Of a stretch of 64,000 nt of DNA, positions 35,262-42,670 are shown piece by piece. The stretch comes from an uncultured Bacteroidales bacterium (lineage in GTDB: Bacteria > Bacteroidota > Bacteroidia > Bacteroidales > Muribaculaceae). Within the stretch, counting starts at the first letter, position 1. The number at the start of each line of letters is the position of its first letter. The position numbers were made by a program, and so were the translations under genes. The notes beneath the pieces are model-generated. The model saw nothing but the letters and a program-made list of their open reading frames with translations. It made no database searches and had not been told where the DNA came from. The DNA lies in the NCBI GenBank assembly GCA_902782465.1, contig CACZNH010000020.1, forward strand, positions 1-64,000. Reading direction: 5' to 3'.

Positions 35262-35312
35262 ACTAATCTCTAATCTCTAATCACTAATCACAAGTGGGCT
35301 TGCCCACTTGTT
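35262..35312 (-). repeat. Palindrome plus ATTAG-type iterated words
   Basis: CTAATCTCTAATC words and the perfect palindrome ACAAGTGGGC-TT-GCCCACTTGT (35291-35312). On the minus strand the order is palindrome then GATTAGTGATTAGAG words, the same order as at 13131-13182 on the plus strand, with a different stem. Confidence 0.65.
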
Positions 35313-35314
35313 AA

Positions 35315-36660
35315 CTAGAATTCAGCGTTGTTGGGCGTGCGCGGGAAGGGGATGACGTCGCGGATGTTGGCCATACCCGTCACGAACAGGATGAGGCGCT
35401 CAAAGCCCAGACCGAAGCCACTGTGGGGCACGGTGCCGAAGCGGCGGGTGTCGAGATACCACCACATGTCCTTCATGGGAATGCCGCGGCGCTCAATCTC
35501 GCTCATCAGCTTGTTGTAGTCGGCCTCACGCTCACTGCCGCCGATGATTTCGCCAATCATGGGGAACAATACGTCCATGGCGCGAACGGTCTTGCCGTCC
35601 TCGTTCTGCTTCATGTAGAAGGCCTTGATTTCGCGCGGATAGTCGGTCAGGATGACAGGGCGCTTGAAGTGCTCCTCGACGAGGTAGCGCTCGTGCTCGC
35701 TCTGCAGGTCCACACCCCAATCCACGGGGAATTCAAACTTCTTCTTGGCGTTCTTCAGGATTTCGATGCCTTCGGTATAGGTCAGGCGCACGAACGGTTC
35801 CTTGAGGACGCTGTGCAGACGCTCGATGAGGGTGTTGTCATACATCTTGTTCAGGAACTCCAGGTCGTCCTGGCAGTGCTCCAGCGCGTAGTTCACGCAG
35901 AACTTGATGAACTCCTCGGCGAGGTCCATATTGTCGGTGATGTCATAGAAGGCCATCTCGGGCTCAATCATCCAGAACTCGGCCAGGTGGCGCGGCGTGT
36001 TGCTGTTCTCGGCGCGGAAGGTGGGGCCGAAGGTGCCGACACGGTCAGGCTGGTGGATTTGCCGAAGAAGTCCTTCGAGTAGTCGGTCTTGCCTTCCTCG
36101 GTCTTGGGCAGGTCGCCCAGGTCGAGCGTGGTCACCTGGAACATGTCGCCGGCACCCTCGCAGTCGCTGGCGGTGATGAGCGGCGTGTGCAGGTAGAAGA
36201 ATCCCTTGTCATTGAAGAACTTGTGGATGGCAAATGCCAGGTGATGGCGGATGCGGAACACGGCGCCGAAGGTGTTGGTGCGCATGCGCAGGTGAGCCTT
36301 GGTGCGCAGGAACTCCAGCGTGTGGCCTTTCTTCTGCATGGGATAGTCATCGTCACAAGTGCCGTAGACCTCGATGGTCTGGGCCTGTACCTCTACGGTC
36401 TGGCCCTTGCCCTGTGACTGGACAAGTTGTCCCTCGACGTGCAGGCTGGCGCCTGTGGTGATGGGACGCAACTCCTCCTCGCTGAACTTCTCCAGGTCGA
36501 TGACAATCTGCAGGTTGTTGATGGTCGAGCCGTCGTTCAAAGCGACGAACTGGACAAATTTATTACCGCGACGGCTGCGAACCCAGCCTTTTACACATAC
36601 CTGTTGACCTACCAGTGCGGGGTCAAAGATATCAACGATTTTAGTGCGTTTCAAAGACAT
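35315..36660 (-). pseudogene. asnS: Asparaginyl-tRNA synthetase, broken by a short deletion and frameshift
   Basis: The N-terminal part (from 36660, [12 protein letters not shown]) has the OB-fold anticodon-binding domain and the start of the class II core ([16 protein letters not shown]). It goes out of frame after KSTSLTVS near 36026 and the old frame stops at 35968. The C-terminal part continues one frame away with [14 protein letters not shown] and the class II core to [16 protein letters not shown] near the end. The segment usually beginning GQLE after LTVS is missing. Total length is 448 codons against about 467 in relatives, so about 56 bases are gone. The sequence at the junction, GACCGTGTCGG, fits both edges and suggests deletion between short direct repeats. 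An essential enzyme broken like this is more likely an assembly error than real decay. Confidence 0.85.
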
Positions 36661-36668
36661 TGTTATTT

Positions 36669-36742
36669 CGGTTTTCAGTTTTCAGTTTTCAGTTTTCAGT
36701 TTTCAGGGTTTGCGGATGCCGCTGACAACTGAAAACTGACAA
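36669..36742. repeat. TTTTCAG word repeat with mini-palindrome core
   Basis: Five TTTTCAG words, then TTTGCGGATGCCGCTGACA, then CTGAAAA-type words. It is inverted relative to 14229-14318 and shares its core. Confidence 0.7.
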
Positions 36743-36748
36743 CTTGGT

Positions 36749-38239
36749 TTATTCAAATGAATTCTGTTTCAAGAAGTTAACCTCTTCCTGGGTCAGGTAG
36801 CGCCAGCGGCCACGGGGCAGGTTCTTCTTGGTGAGACCGGCAAAGTAAACGCGGTCCAGCTTCACCACATGATAACCCAGGGCTTCGAAAATGCGGCGTA
36901 CGACGCGGTTGCGGCCCGAGTGAATCTCGATACCGGCCTGCTTGCGGTCGGTGGGGGAGACATAGCTCACAGCATCGGCGTGGATGGGGCCGTCATCGAG
37001 CTCAACGCCGTCGGCGATGTGCTGCATGTCCTCCTCGCTGATGGGCTTGTCGGTCCATACCTGATAGATTTTCTTCTTTACATATTGGGGGTGGGCGAGC
37101 TTGGCAGCCAGGTCACCATCGTTGGTGAGCAGGAGCACACCGGTGGTGTTGCGGTCCAGGCGTCCCACGGGATAGATGCGTTCCTCACAGGCACCCTTCA
37201 CCAGGTCCATGACGGTCTTGCGGCCGTTGGGGTCGTCGCTGGTGGTAACGGTGTCCTTGGGTTTGTTGAGCAGGATGTAGCACTTCTTCTCGGTGGTGAC
37301 GATTTCACCGTTGTACTTCACGATGTCCTTCGGGGTAATCTTCATACCGAGCTCGGTGACTACGACGTCATTGACCATGACGAGTCCCTTCTGGATATAT
37401 TCATCAGCCACACGGCGCGAGCAGATGCCGGCGTTGGCCAGGAACTTGTTCAGGCGAACCTCCATGTTGGGGTCGATAGCGGGCTCCTCATAGATGATGC
37501 GTTGGGGCTTGGGCGTGAAGCGCATCTGGGGCTTGGGACCCTGGCGCTTGGGGCGCTGCTGGTAGCCACCGGGGCGCTGCTGATAGCCGCCGGGACGCTG
37601 CTGGTATCCACCCTGACGCTGCTGGTAGCCGCCGGGACGCTGCTGGTAACCACCCTGACGCTGCTGGTAGCCGCCCTGCTGATAGCCACCCTGTCGCTGG
37701 TAACCACCCTGCTGACGGGGCTGATAGCCGCTCTGGCGCTGGTAACCACCCTGCTGACGGGGCTGATAGCCGCCCTGGCGCTGGTAGCCGCCCTGACGGG
37801 GCTGATAGCCACCCTGGCGCTGGTAACCCTGGCGCTGCTGGTAGCTGCCCTGCTGCTGTTCGGGATTCATATTCTCGCCTTCGGCATTCTCGCCGTTCTC
37901 AAGTGCATTTTGGGGTTGCTGGTAACGGGGCTGATAACCGCCCTGGCGCTGGTAACCGCCGGGACGCTGCTGGTAGCCGCCGGGACGCTGCTGATAGCCC
38001 TGACGGTGATAACCGCCGGGTCGCTGCTGGTAACCGCCTTGACGGTGATAACCTTGCTGACGGGGTTGGTAGTCTTCTTGCTGTTTGTAACCCTCAGAGT
38101 TTTCGGGTTCATCACCCTGATGCTGCTCATGGGCGCTATATTCTACCTTCTCATAGCGACCATTGTCGAATTGTTCATCAAGATTGCCATTGCTTTCACC
38201 GATTCTGGGTCTTTTCGGTTTCTTTACGTTCTCGTCCAT
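36749..38239 (-). CDS. RsuA/RluB family pseudouridine synthase with QGGY-rich N-terminus
   Basis: 496 residues from the ATG at 38239. Residues about 60-235 are a low-complexity region of QRQGGYQ / QRPGGYQ units with almost no hydrophobic residues. The enzyme follows: an S4 RNA-binding domain (about 255-315, [20 protein letters not shown]) and a catalytic domain with [20 protein letters not shown], holding the catalytic aspartate, and [17 protein letters not shown]. It isomerises a uridine in rRNA, most likely in the large subunit (RluB-like). The repeat region resembles RGG/prion-like RNA-binding tails and may bind ribosomal precursors or condense. The repeats are close at the DNA level too, so their number could vary. 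Confidence 0.85.
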   Translation of the reverse strand: MDENVKKPKRPRIGESNGNLDEQFDNGRYEKVEYSAHEQHQGDEPENSEGYKQQEDYQPRQQGYHRQGGYQQRPGGYHRQGYQQRPGGYQQRPGGYQRQGGYQPRYQQPQNALENGENAEGENMNPEQQQGSYQQRQGYQRQGGYQPRQGGYQRQGGYQPRQQGGYQRQSGYQPRQQGGYQRQGGYQQGGYQQRQGGYQQRPGGYQQRQGGYQQRPGGYQQRPGGYQQRPKRQGPKPQMRFTPKPQRIIYEEPAIDPNMEVRLNKFLANAGICSRRVADEYIQKGLVMVNDVVVTELGMKITPKDIVKYNGEIVTTEKKCYILLNKPKDTVTTSDDPNGRKTVMDLVKGACEERIYPVGRLDRNTTGVLLLTNDGDLAAKLAHPQYVKKKIYQVWTDKPISEEDMQHIADGVELDDGPIHADAVSYVSPTDRKQAGIEIHSGRNRVVRRIFEALGYHVVKLDRVYFAGLTKKNLPRGRWRYLTQEEVNFLKQNSFE

Positions 38240-38383
38240 CGCTAACAAATTTAATAGAGTTAATTAAAATTCTAAAGTCCGTAGTTCATGGCCTCTCGGC
38301 CACGGGTTTAATGATTGTATGTTCAATTAATAATCTCAAAACTGCTCAATTCTTTGTGAGACAGTTCATGTAATCTTTCTATG

Positions 38384-38461
38384 TGGTGGGCAGTGAGGGA
38401 TTCGAACCCCCGACCCTCTGCTTGTAAGGCAGATGCTCTGAACCAACTGCGCTAACTGCCC
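38384..38461 (-). tRNA. tRNA-Val (anticodon UAC)
   Basis: The minus strand folds as a cloverleaf of 78 bases including encoded CCA. The acceptor GGGCAGT pairs with ACTGCCC, the D-arm begins GCGC, the anticodon arm is TCTGC-CTTACAA-GCAGA with anticodon TAC, and the T-arm is GGGGG-TTCGAAT-CCCTC (imperfect at the ends). It stands alone between the pseudouridine synthase and mdh genes. The surrounding spacer (38240-38612) also holds a TGGCC-TCTC-GGCCA palindrome at 38289-38302. Confidence 0.95.
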
Positions 38462-38545
38462 GAAATGGGGCTTCTCTCGCGAAAAGCACGGCAAAATTAC
38501 TCTAAAGTTTCTGATTCCCCAAACTTTTAAGGTATTTTTATAGAA

Positions 38546-38585
38546 TGTCAAGCCCGAGTTGCCGTCTCGGTCGTCGGGCTTGACA
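38546..38585 (-). terminator. Probable mdh terminator
   Basis: A perfect 12-bp stem TGTCAAGCCCGA / TCGGGCTTGACA with a 16-base loop, just past the mdh stop. The T-run on the minus strand is weak. Confidence 0.6.
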
Positions 38586-38612
38586 TGTTTGTCTTTCTAA
38601 CTCCTTACAGAA

Positions 38613-39602
38613 TCAGAGGTTGGGGTTGATCTTGTTCCACTCGCTGATGGGGGGCACGATGCTGAGCTCTACCAGCTCGTCGCGCATCTTGCACAGGTGC
38701 TCATAGCTGGCATCCAGCTTGGCGTTCTCCTCGGGAGTGCCTTGCGGTACCTTGTAGCTGGCGCCGTTCTCATCGAGCACGGTGTCCATGGCCATCATGA
38801 TGTGGTTGTACTTCTCGTTGCAAACGTAGGTGCCCACGGGGAAGCGGAACTTCTCACCGCCCATGACCGAACGGATCATCTCTACCGACAGGTAAGCCGG
38901 GCTCTGGAACGAGCTGCGGCCACGCAGCTTGATGATTTGTGCGCCACCCTTGGTGACGTCGGTCTTCATCTGCTCCCATTCCTCCTCGGTGAACTCGGGG
39001 GTGCCGATGATGTCGGTCAGCTTGCGGCCGTCAATCTCGACGTGGCTGCCGAACACGGCCATCTGCTCACCGTGGCCGCCATAGGTGGCACAACCGGTGA
39101 TTTCACTCTGCATCACACCGAACTTCTTGGCCAGCGCACTCTGCAGGCGCGTGGTGTCAAGGGCGGCCAGGGTGGTCACCTGGTTGGGCTTCAAGCCACT
39201 GTAAAGCAGTGTTACCAGACCCGTCAGGTCAGCGGGGTTGAAGATGATGATGACGTGCTTCACGTCGGGGCAGAATTCCTTGATGTTCATACCAAGTTCC
39301 TCAGCAATCTTGCAATTGCCTGCCAACAGGTCCTCGCGGGTCATACCCTCCTTGCGGGGAGCACCGCCGCTCGAGATGATATACTTTGCGTTGGTGAATG
39401 CTTCCTTGGCGTCGGTGGTTGCGGTAATCTTCACATCACCGAAACCGCTCTGGCGCATCTCTTCAGCTACGCCCTCGGGCGAGAATACGTCATAGAGGCA
39501 GATGTCAGTAGTCAGGCCCATCATCAGGGCGCTCTGTACCATGTTTGAGCCGATCATGCCGGCAGCGCCGACGATGACCAATTTGTCGTTAGTTAAAGCC
39601 AT
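38613..39602 (-). CDS. mdh: Malate dehydrogenase
   Basis: 329 residues. It converts malate and NAD+ to oxaloacetate in the cytoplasm; in fermentative Bacteroidales it mostly works in the reverse direction on the way to fumarate and succinate. N-terminal Rossmann motif VGAAGMIGSN (9-18), substrate loop GGAPRKEGMTREDLL near 79 with the arginines, IIFNPADLTGLV near 120, and catalytic histidine in YGGHGEQMAVFG near 178. Length and motifs fit the Bacteroidales mdh. It is single, with a good promoter at 39656-39686. Confidence 0.93.
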   Translation of the reverse strand: MALTNDKLVIVGAAGMIGSNMVQSALMMGLTTDICLYDVFSPEGVAEEMRQSGFGDVKITATTDAKEAFTNAKYIISSGGAPRKEGMTREDLLAGNCKIAEELGMNIKEFCPDVKHVIIIFNPADLTGLVTLLYSGLKPNQVTTLAALDTTRLQSALAKKFGVMQSEITGCATYGGHGEQMAVFGSHVEIDGRKLTDIIGTPEFTEEEWEQMKTDVTKGGAQIIKLRGRSSFQSPAYLSVEMIRSVMGGEKFRFPVGTYVCNEKYNHIMMAMDTVLDENGASYKVPQGTPEENAKLDASYEHLCKMRDELVELSIVPPISEWNKINPNL

Positions 39603-39655
39603 GATGTTATCTTTTATTTCTTAAATTATTTTTACTTCTTGAAATTTTACCACTG

Positions 39656-39686
39656 CAAAGGTAGTCATTAAACCTCATCGATACAA
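39656..39686 (-). promoter_or_regulatory. mdh promoter
   Basis: On the minus strand TTG, 20 bases, TACCTTTG. The divergent recR -7 element (TACCTTTG, 39749-39756) lies 63 bases away. Confidence 0.75.
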
Positions 39687-39748
39687 GCAAAATGCAACTT
39701 ATATAATTTAAATATTGTGAAATAAGCACCTGACAGTGACAAAATGAC

Positions 39749-39756
39749 TACCTTTG
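39749..39756 (+). promoter_or_regulatory. recR -7 element
   Basis: TACCTTTG, 21 bases before the recR start codon, so the leader would be only about 14 bases. Confidence 0.65.
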
Positions 39757-39777
39757 CCCTGATTTCAATAGAAGGGA

Positions 39778-40407
39778 ATGGAACAGGAGTTTGCTTCACG
39801 GTTATTGGAAACGGCGGTCAGCGAGTTCGCCAAGCTGCCGGGCATCGGGCGCAAGACGGCGCTCCGACTCGTGCTGCACCTGCTCAAACAGGACGAGCAG
39901 GAGGCGGTATCCTTCGGCGAGGCCATCATCAGGCTGCGCCGCGAAATCCGTTACTGCCATGTGTGTCACAACATCAGCGAGACCGAGGTGTGCCCCATCT
40001 GCGGCAACTCGTCACGTGACGCCTCCACCATCTGCGTCGTCGAGAACGTCAAGGACGTGATGAGCATCGAGAATACACACCAGCATAACGGTCTCTACCA
40101 CGTGCTGGGCGGACTCATCTCGCCCATGGACGGCATCGGCCCTGCCGACATCGAGGTCGATAGCTTGGAAGAGCGTGTCAAGGCGGGCGGCATCAGGGAG
40201 GTAATCCTGGCCTTGAGCGCCACGATGGAGGGCGATACCACCAACTTCTACATCTTCCGTCGTTTGGCACCTTATCCCGACGTGAAGATTACCATCCTGG
40301 CGCGCGGTGTGAGCGTCGGCAACGAAATCGAGTATACCGACGAACTGACGCTGGGCCGCTCCATCATGAACCGCACCCTGTTCAGCGACACTTTCCACAA
40401 AGAATAA
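39778..40407 (+). CDS. recR: Recombination mediator RecR
   Basis: 209 residues. It works with RecF/RecO to load RecA at gapped DNA. Helix-hairpin-helix [16 protein letters not shown] (17-32), a four-cysteine zinc finger CHVC...CPIC (about 60-75), then a Toprim domain with [14 protein letters not shown] (about 85-98) and [17 protein letters not shown]. The length is typical. The ATG at 39778 follows the -7 element closely. A tandem of two CCGTCAATTNCGTTATCAT-like words (about 40430-40463) separates it from the small gene after it. Confidence 0.95.
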   Translation: MEQEFASRLLETAVSEFAKLPGIGRKTALRLVLHLLKQDEQEAVSFGEAIIRLRREIRYCHVCHNISETEVCPICGNSSRDASTICVVENVKDVMSIENTHQHNGLYHVLGGLISPMDGIGPADIEVDSLEERVKAGGIREVILALSATMEGDTTNFYIFRRLAPYPDVKITILARGVSVGNEIEYTDELTLGRSIMNRTLFSDTFHKE

Positions 40408-40463
40408 ACTCCGTCACTCCATCGCCTCCGTCAATTACGTTATCATCCGTCAATTCCGTTATC

Positions 40464-40598
40464 ATGGCCGACAACGACTTTGCATATCGCCAAGAGGACG
40501 CCGAGAAGCGCCGGCGCCGCCGTGAGGCAGAGCGTCAACGCCGCCTGCGTCGCGCCCGCGAGGAATACATCAAGAAGAAGGACCAAGGCAAACCTTAG
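40464..40598 (+). CDS. 44-residue highly basic small protein
   Basis: MADNDFAYRQEDAEKRRRRR is followed by a helix of alternating E, R, A and Q ending EEYIKKKDQGKP: about one third arginine or lysine, no hydrophobic core, no signal. It could be a nucleic-acid- or ribosome-associated peptide. It follows recR by 56 bp on the same strand and ends inside an intrinsic terminator. The clean ATG, the recR-linked position and the terminator at its stop support a real gene; no family is recognised. Confidence 0.5.
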   Translation: MADNDFAYRQEDAEKRRRRREAERQRRLRRAREEYIKKKDQGKP

Positions 40599-40612
40599 TC
40601 CTTCTTTTTTTG
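40575..40612 (+). terminator. Terminator overlapping the end of the small basic gene
   Basis: The stem AAGAAGGAC / GTCCTTCTT has its left arm in the last codons (KKD) and is followed by TTTTTTG. Confidence 0.8.
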
Positions 40613-40689
40613 TTATTGGCGGTTAACAGTTGCCGTCATGTGCCGTACTCCGAGCCATTGGCTCACAACACAGCCGTCTCACGCTGGCA

Positions 40690-40731
40690 TCACCCGATTA
40701 TCATGTCGATGATGACGGTGCCGTCGCCGTA
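40690..40731 (-). pseudogene. Relic of a dockerin-type C-terminus
   Basis: On the minus strand this reads YGDGTVIIDMIIG and a stop, which is the end of a dockerin repeat (as GDGTVNIADINVIIDLIIG in the 42671 gene) with the middle lost. Stops lie just upstream. It is probably the last trace of a deleted surface-protein gene. The rest of the 592-bp spacer (40599-41190) is AT-rich. Confidence 0.45.
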
Positions 40732-40838
40732 TTATCCTAATATATCTCTTTTCTTTTGTTCAAATAAAGCCAAGATGGCGGCAACATTTTTTATCTTCCT
40801 AATTGATAACAATTTATAGATTAAACATTCTTCAAATC

Positions 40839-40961
40839 ATGAAGCCAGCACATGTTACAAAAAGAAAAGCGCAGACCTCGTCCATTATCTCTGCCGGGTC
40901 TGCAACAACCCTTAAATCCAATGGTAAAGCCTACGATTGTGGCGTACGCCCATGGATTTGA
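40839..40961 (+). other. Possible 40-codon open frame
   Basis: The frame begins MKPAHVTKRKAQTSSIISAG and ends GKAYDCGVRPWI. A second, overlapping frame (40852-41076, 74 codons) covers the same DNA. Neither has a recognisable product or context. This may be a decayed gene or chance. Confidence 0.2.
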
Positions 40962-41161
40962 GTTTGCTCAACAAAGTCTCTTTTCGAGGTTGCAGTTCGG
41001 CAGAGAATATGAGCATCAAATGTCGTATTCAGAGAATACAATGCAACATTACAATGAATATTTCAAAGAATTATAAATAGAAATAACTGTTTTCAGTTGT
41101 TTCTTACATGATTTGCTATGTTTTTTCGTGTCATCTTTTGGTTTTTGTTTCTAAAATGATG

Positions 41162-41169
41162 TAATTTTG
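41162..41169 (+). promoter_or_regulatory. -7 element of the AbiE pair
   Basis: TAATTTTG, a TAnnTTTG match. The longest frame of the antitoxin gene begins with a TTG at 41167, inside this element, so the real start must lie downstream. Confidence 0.55.
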
Positions 41170-41190
41170 CAGCGTTTTAGAAACAAAATT

Positions 41191-41811
41191 GTGAAATATC
41201 TAGATTTTCATAGGACTTTTTCAAAACTTGGTTGCTTTGACGTCAATCAGGTTAGGATGGTGCAACCTGACTTTGACAGGACCGCTTTAACCCGATGGGT
41301 GTCTAATGGGTATGTCGTTCAACTCAAGAACGGTATATATGCTTTCAAAGAGTGGTTGTCACAGCCTGGTGCTGACATGATTGCTGCAAATCTCATGTAT
41401 CGGCCATCTTACATCAGCCTATATTCGGCGCTTGCTCATCACGGAATGATTCCCGAGTTTGTAGCTCACACAACTAGCGTGTCTACCCTCAAAACCACAT
41501 CGTTCAATAACGTGATAGGCACCTTTGACTATCGTCACATCAAGGCTGAATTGTTCTGGGGGTATCAATTGATAGACTGTACCTTTCCTCGCAAAATTCT
41601 CATGGCTTTGCCAGAAAAGGCTATACTTGATTTGTTGTATCTATCACCAAACTTGAAGAGTGAGCATGACGTGTTCCAACTACGGCTTGATGAAGATTTT
41701 ATGGCAGAAGACTTCGACTTCGACAGGGCGCACCAATTTCTTGACCGTTTTAGCTCCAAGGCCTTGAATCGTCGTTTTGCCCTATTGCAAAAAATATATA
41801 ATAATGATTGA
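41191..41811 (+). CDS. AbiEi-type antitoxin
   Basis: About 206 residues from a GTG at 41191, chosen because the longer frame begins inside the promoter; the next ATG is 41257. N-terminal winged-helix segment (FDRTALTRWVSNGYVVQLKN then GIYAF), then the AbiEi C-terminal domain (LMYRPSYISLYSALAHHGMI, and LPEKAILDLLYL near the end). It binds its operator, and in type IV systems it neutralises the AbiEii toxin without direct contact. Its stop overlaps the toxin start by 8 bases. The AT-rich base use compared with neighbours suggests acquisition. Confidence 0.8.
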   Translation: MKYLDFHRTFSKLGCFDVNQVRMVQPDFDRTALTRWVSNGYVVQLKNGIYAFKEWLSQPGADMIAANLMYRPSYISLYSALAHHGMIPEFVAHTTSVSTLKTTSFNNVIGTFDYRHIKAELFWGYQLIDCTFPRKILMALPEKAILDLLYLSPNLKSEHDVFQLRLDEDFMAEDFDFDRAHQFLDRFSSKALNRRFALLQKIYNND

Positions 41812-42592
41812 CCTGCAATACATTCGCAATTTCTATCCCGCTAGTTTCGCACAGAATCAGAGATTCGACCGCTTGATGCTAAAGGAATATCTGCAACTGC
41901 TCATCTTGGATTATTTAGAGTCGTCCAAATATGCTCCGACACTGACGTTTATCGGCGGTACCTGCTTGAGACATGTATATGGTATCGACCGTTTCTCTGA
42001 AGACCTTGATTTTGACTGCAAGCAGTTGACCCAAAACGGTTTTATGGCTATGACTGACGATGTGATTACTTACTTGCAGCGCCATGGCGTTAAAGCAGTG
42101 GCACGCGATAGGCAAAATCCTAAACTTACTGCTTTTCGTCGCAATATCTATTTCCCTGAATTATTGTTTGAGCTAAATCTCTCAGGCCATCGCGATGAGA
42201 GACTTTTGGTAAAGATAGAAGCGCAAGACCAGGGCATAGATTATGAACCGCAGATTGTCACCATCAACAAATTAGGATTTACCTACCTGTTGAGATGTGC
42301 TCCTGCCGACGTTATCTGTTCCATGAAGATTGCAGCATTACTAGGTCGTGGCAAAGGTCGTGATTTTTATGACCTAATGTTTCTGTCATCAATTACCAAA
42401 CCAAATTACCGCTTTTTGTATGAGCGATGTGGAATCGCAGGCAAAAGCGAACTGAAAGTCGCTATAAATGAATTATTGAAACATACTGATTTGAAAATTA
42501 AGCGCAGTGACTTTGCTCATTTAGTCATTGATACTCATCAAGCAGACAAAATCCTGCTTTTCCCCAACATCATCGACACCCTCTGCCAGTGA
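41804..42592 (+). CDS. AbiEii-type nucleotidyltransferase toxin
   Basis: 262 residues from the ATG at 41804. DNA polymerase beta-like nucleotidyltransferase fold: GGTCLRHVYGIDRFSEDLDF (about 50-69) with the paired aspartates of the metal site, LLVKIEAQD near 130 and SMKIAALLGRGKGRDFYDLM near 170-190. Members of this family transfer nucleotides to RNA targets such as tRNA ends and halt growth, for example on phage infection. With the preceding antitoxin gene it forms a complete two-gene module, closed by a hairpin at 42615-42655. All key residues are present. Confidence 0.85.
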   Translation: MIDLQYIRNFYPASFAQNQRFDRLMLKEYLQLLILDYLESSKYAPTLTFIGGTCLRHVYGIDRFSEDLDFDCKQLTQNGFMAMTDDVITYLQRHGVKAVARDRQNPKLTAFRRNIYFPELLFELNLSGHRDERLLVKIEAQDQGIDYEPQIVTINKLGFTYLLRCAPADVICSMKIAALLGRGKGRDFYDLMFLSSITKPNYRFLYERCGIAGKSELKVAINELLKHTDLKIKRSDFAHLVIDTHQADKILLFPNIIDTLCQ

Positions 42593-42614
42593 AGTATAGA
42601 GTAATATTTGCAAC

Positions 42615-42655
42615 AATAATCGGCCCAAAATCGCATGGATTCTGAGCCGATTATT
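42615..42655. terminator. Bidirectional hairpin between convergent genes
   Basis: A perfect 10-bp stem AATAATCGGC / GCCGATTATT between the AbiE pair and the glycosidase gene. Confidence 0.65.
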
Positions 42656-42670
42656 GCTATAATGGGCTCT

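Noticed and set aside
35968-35971. Two separate coupled genes at an ATGA overlap (35315-35971 and 35968-36660)
   Set aside because: Both pieces are parts of one asparaginyl-tRNA synthetase; the ATGA is a coincidence created by the frameshift.
36869-38245. 458-codon frame antisense to the pseudouridine synthase gene
   Set aside because: A shadow of the QGGY repeats; its product is a monotonous [10 protein letters not shown] string with no signal or family.
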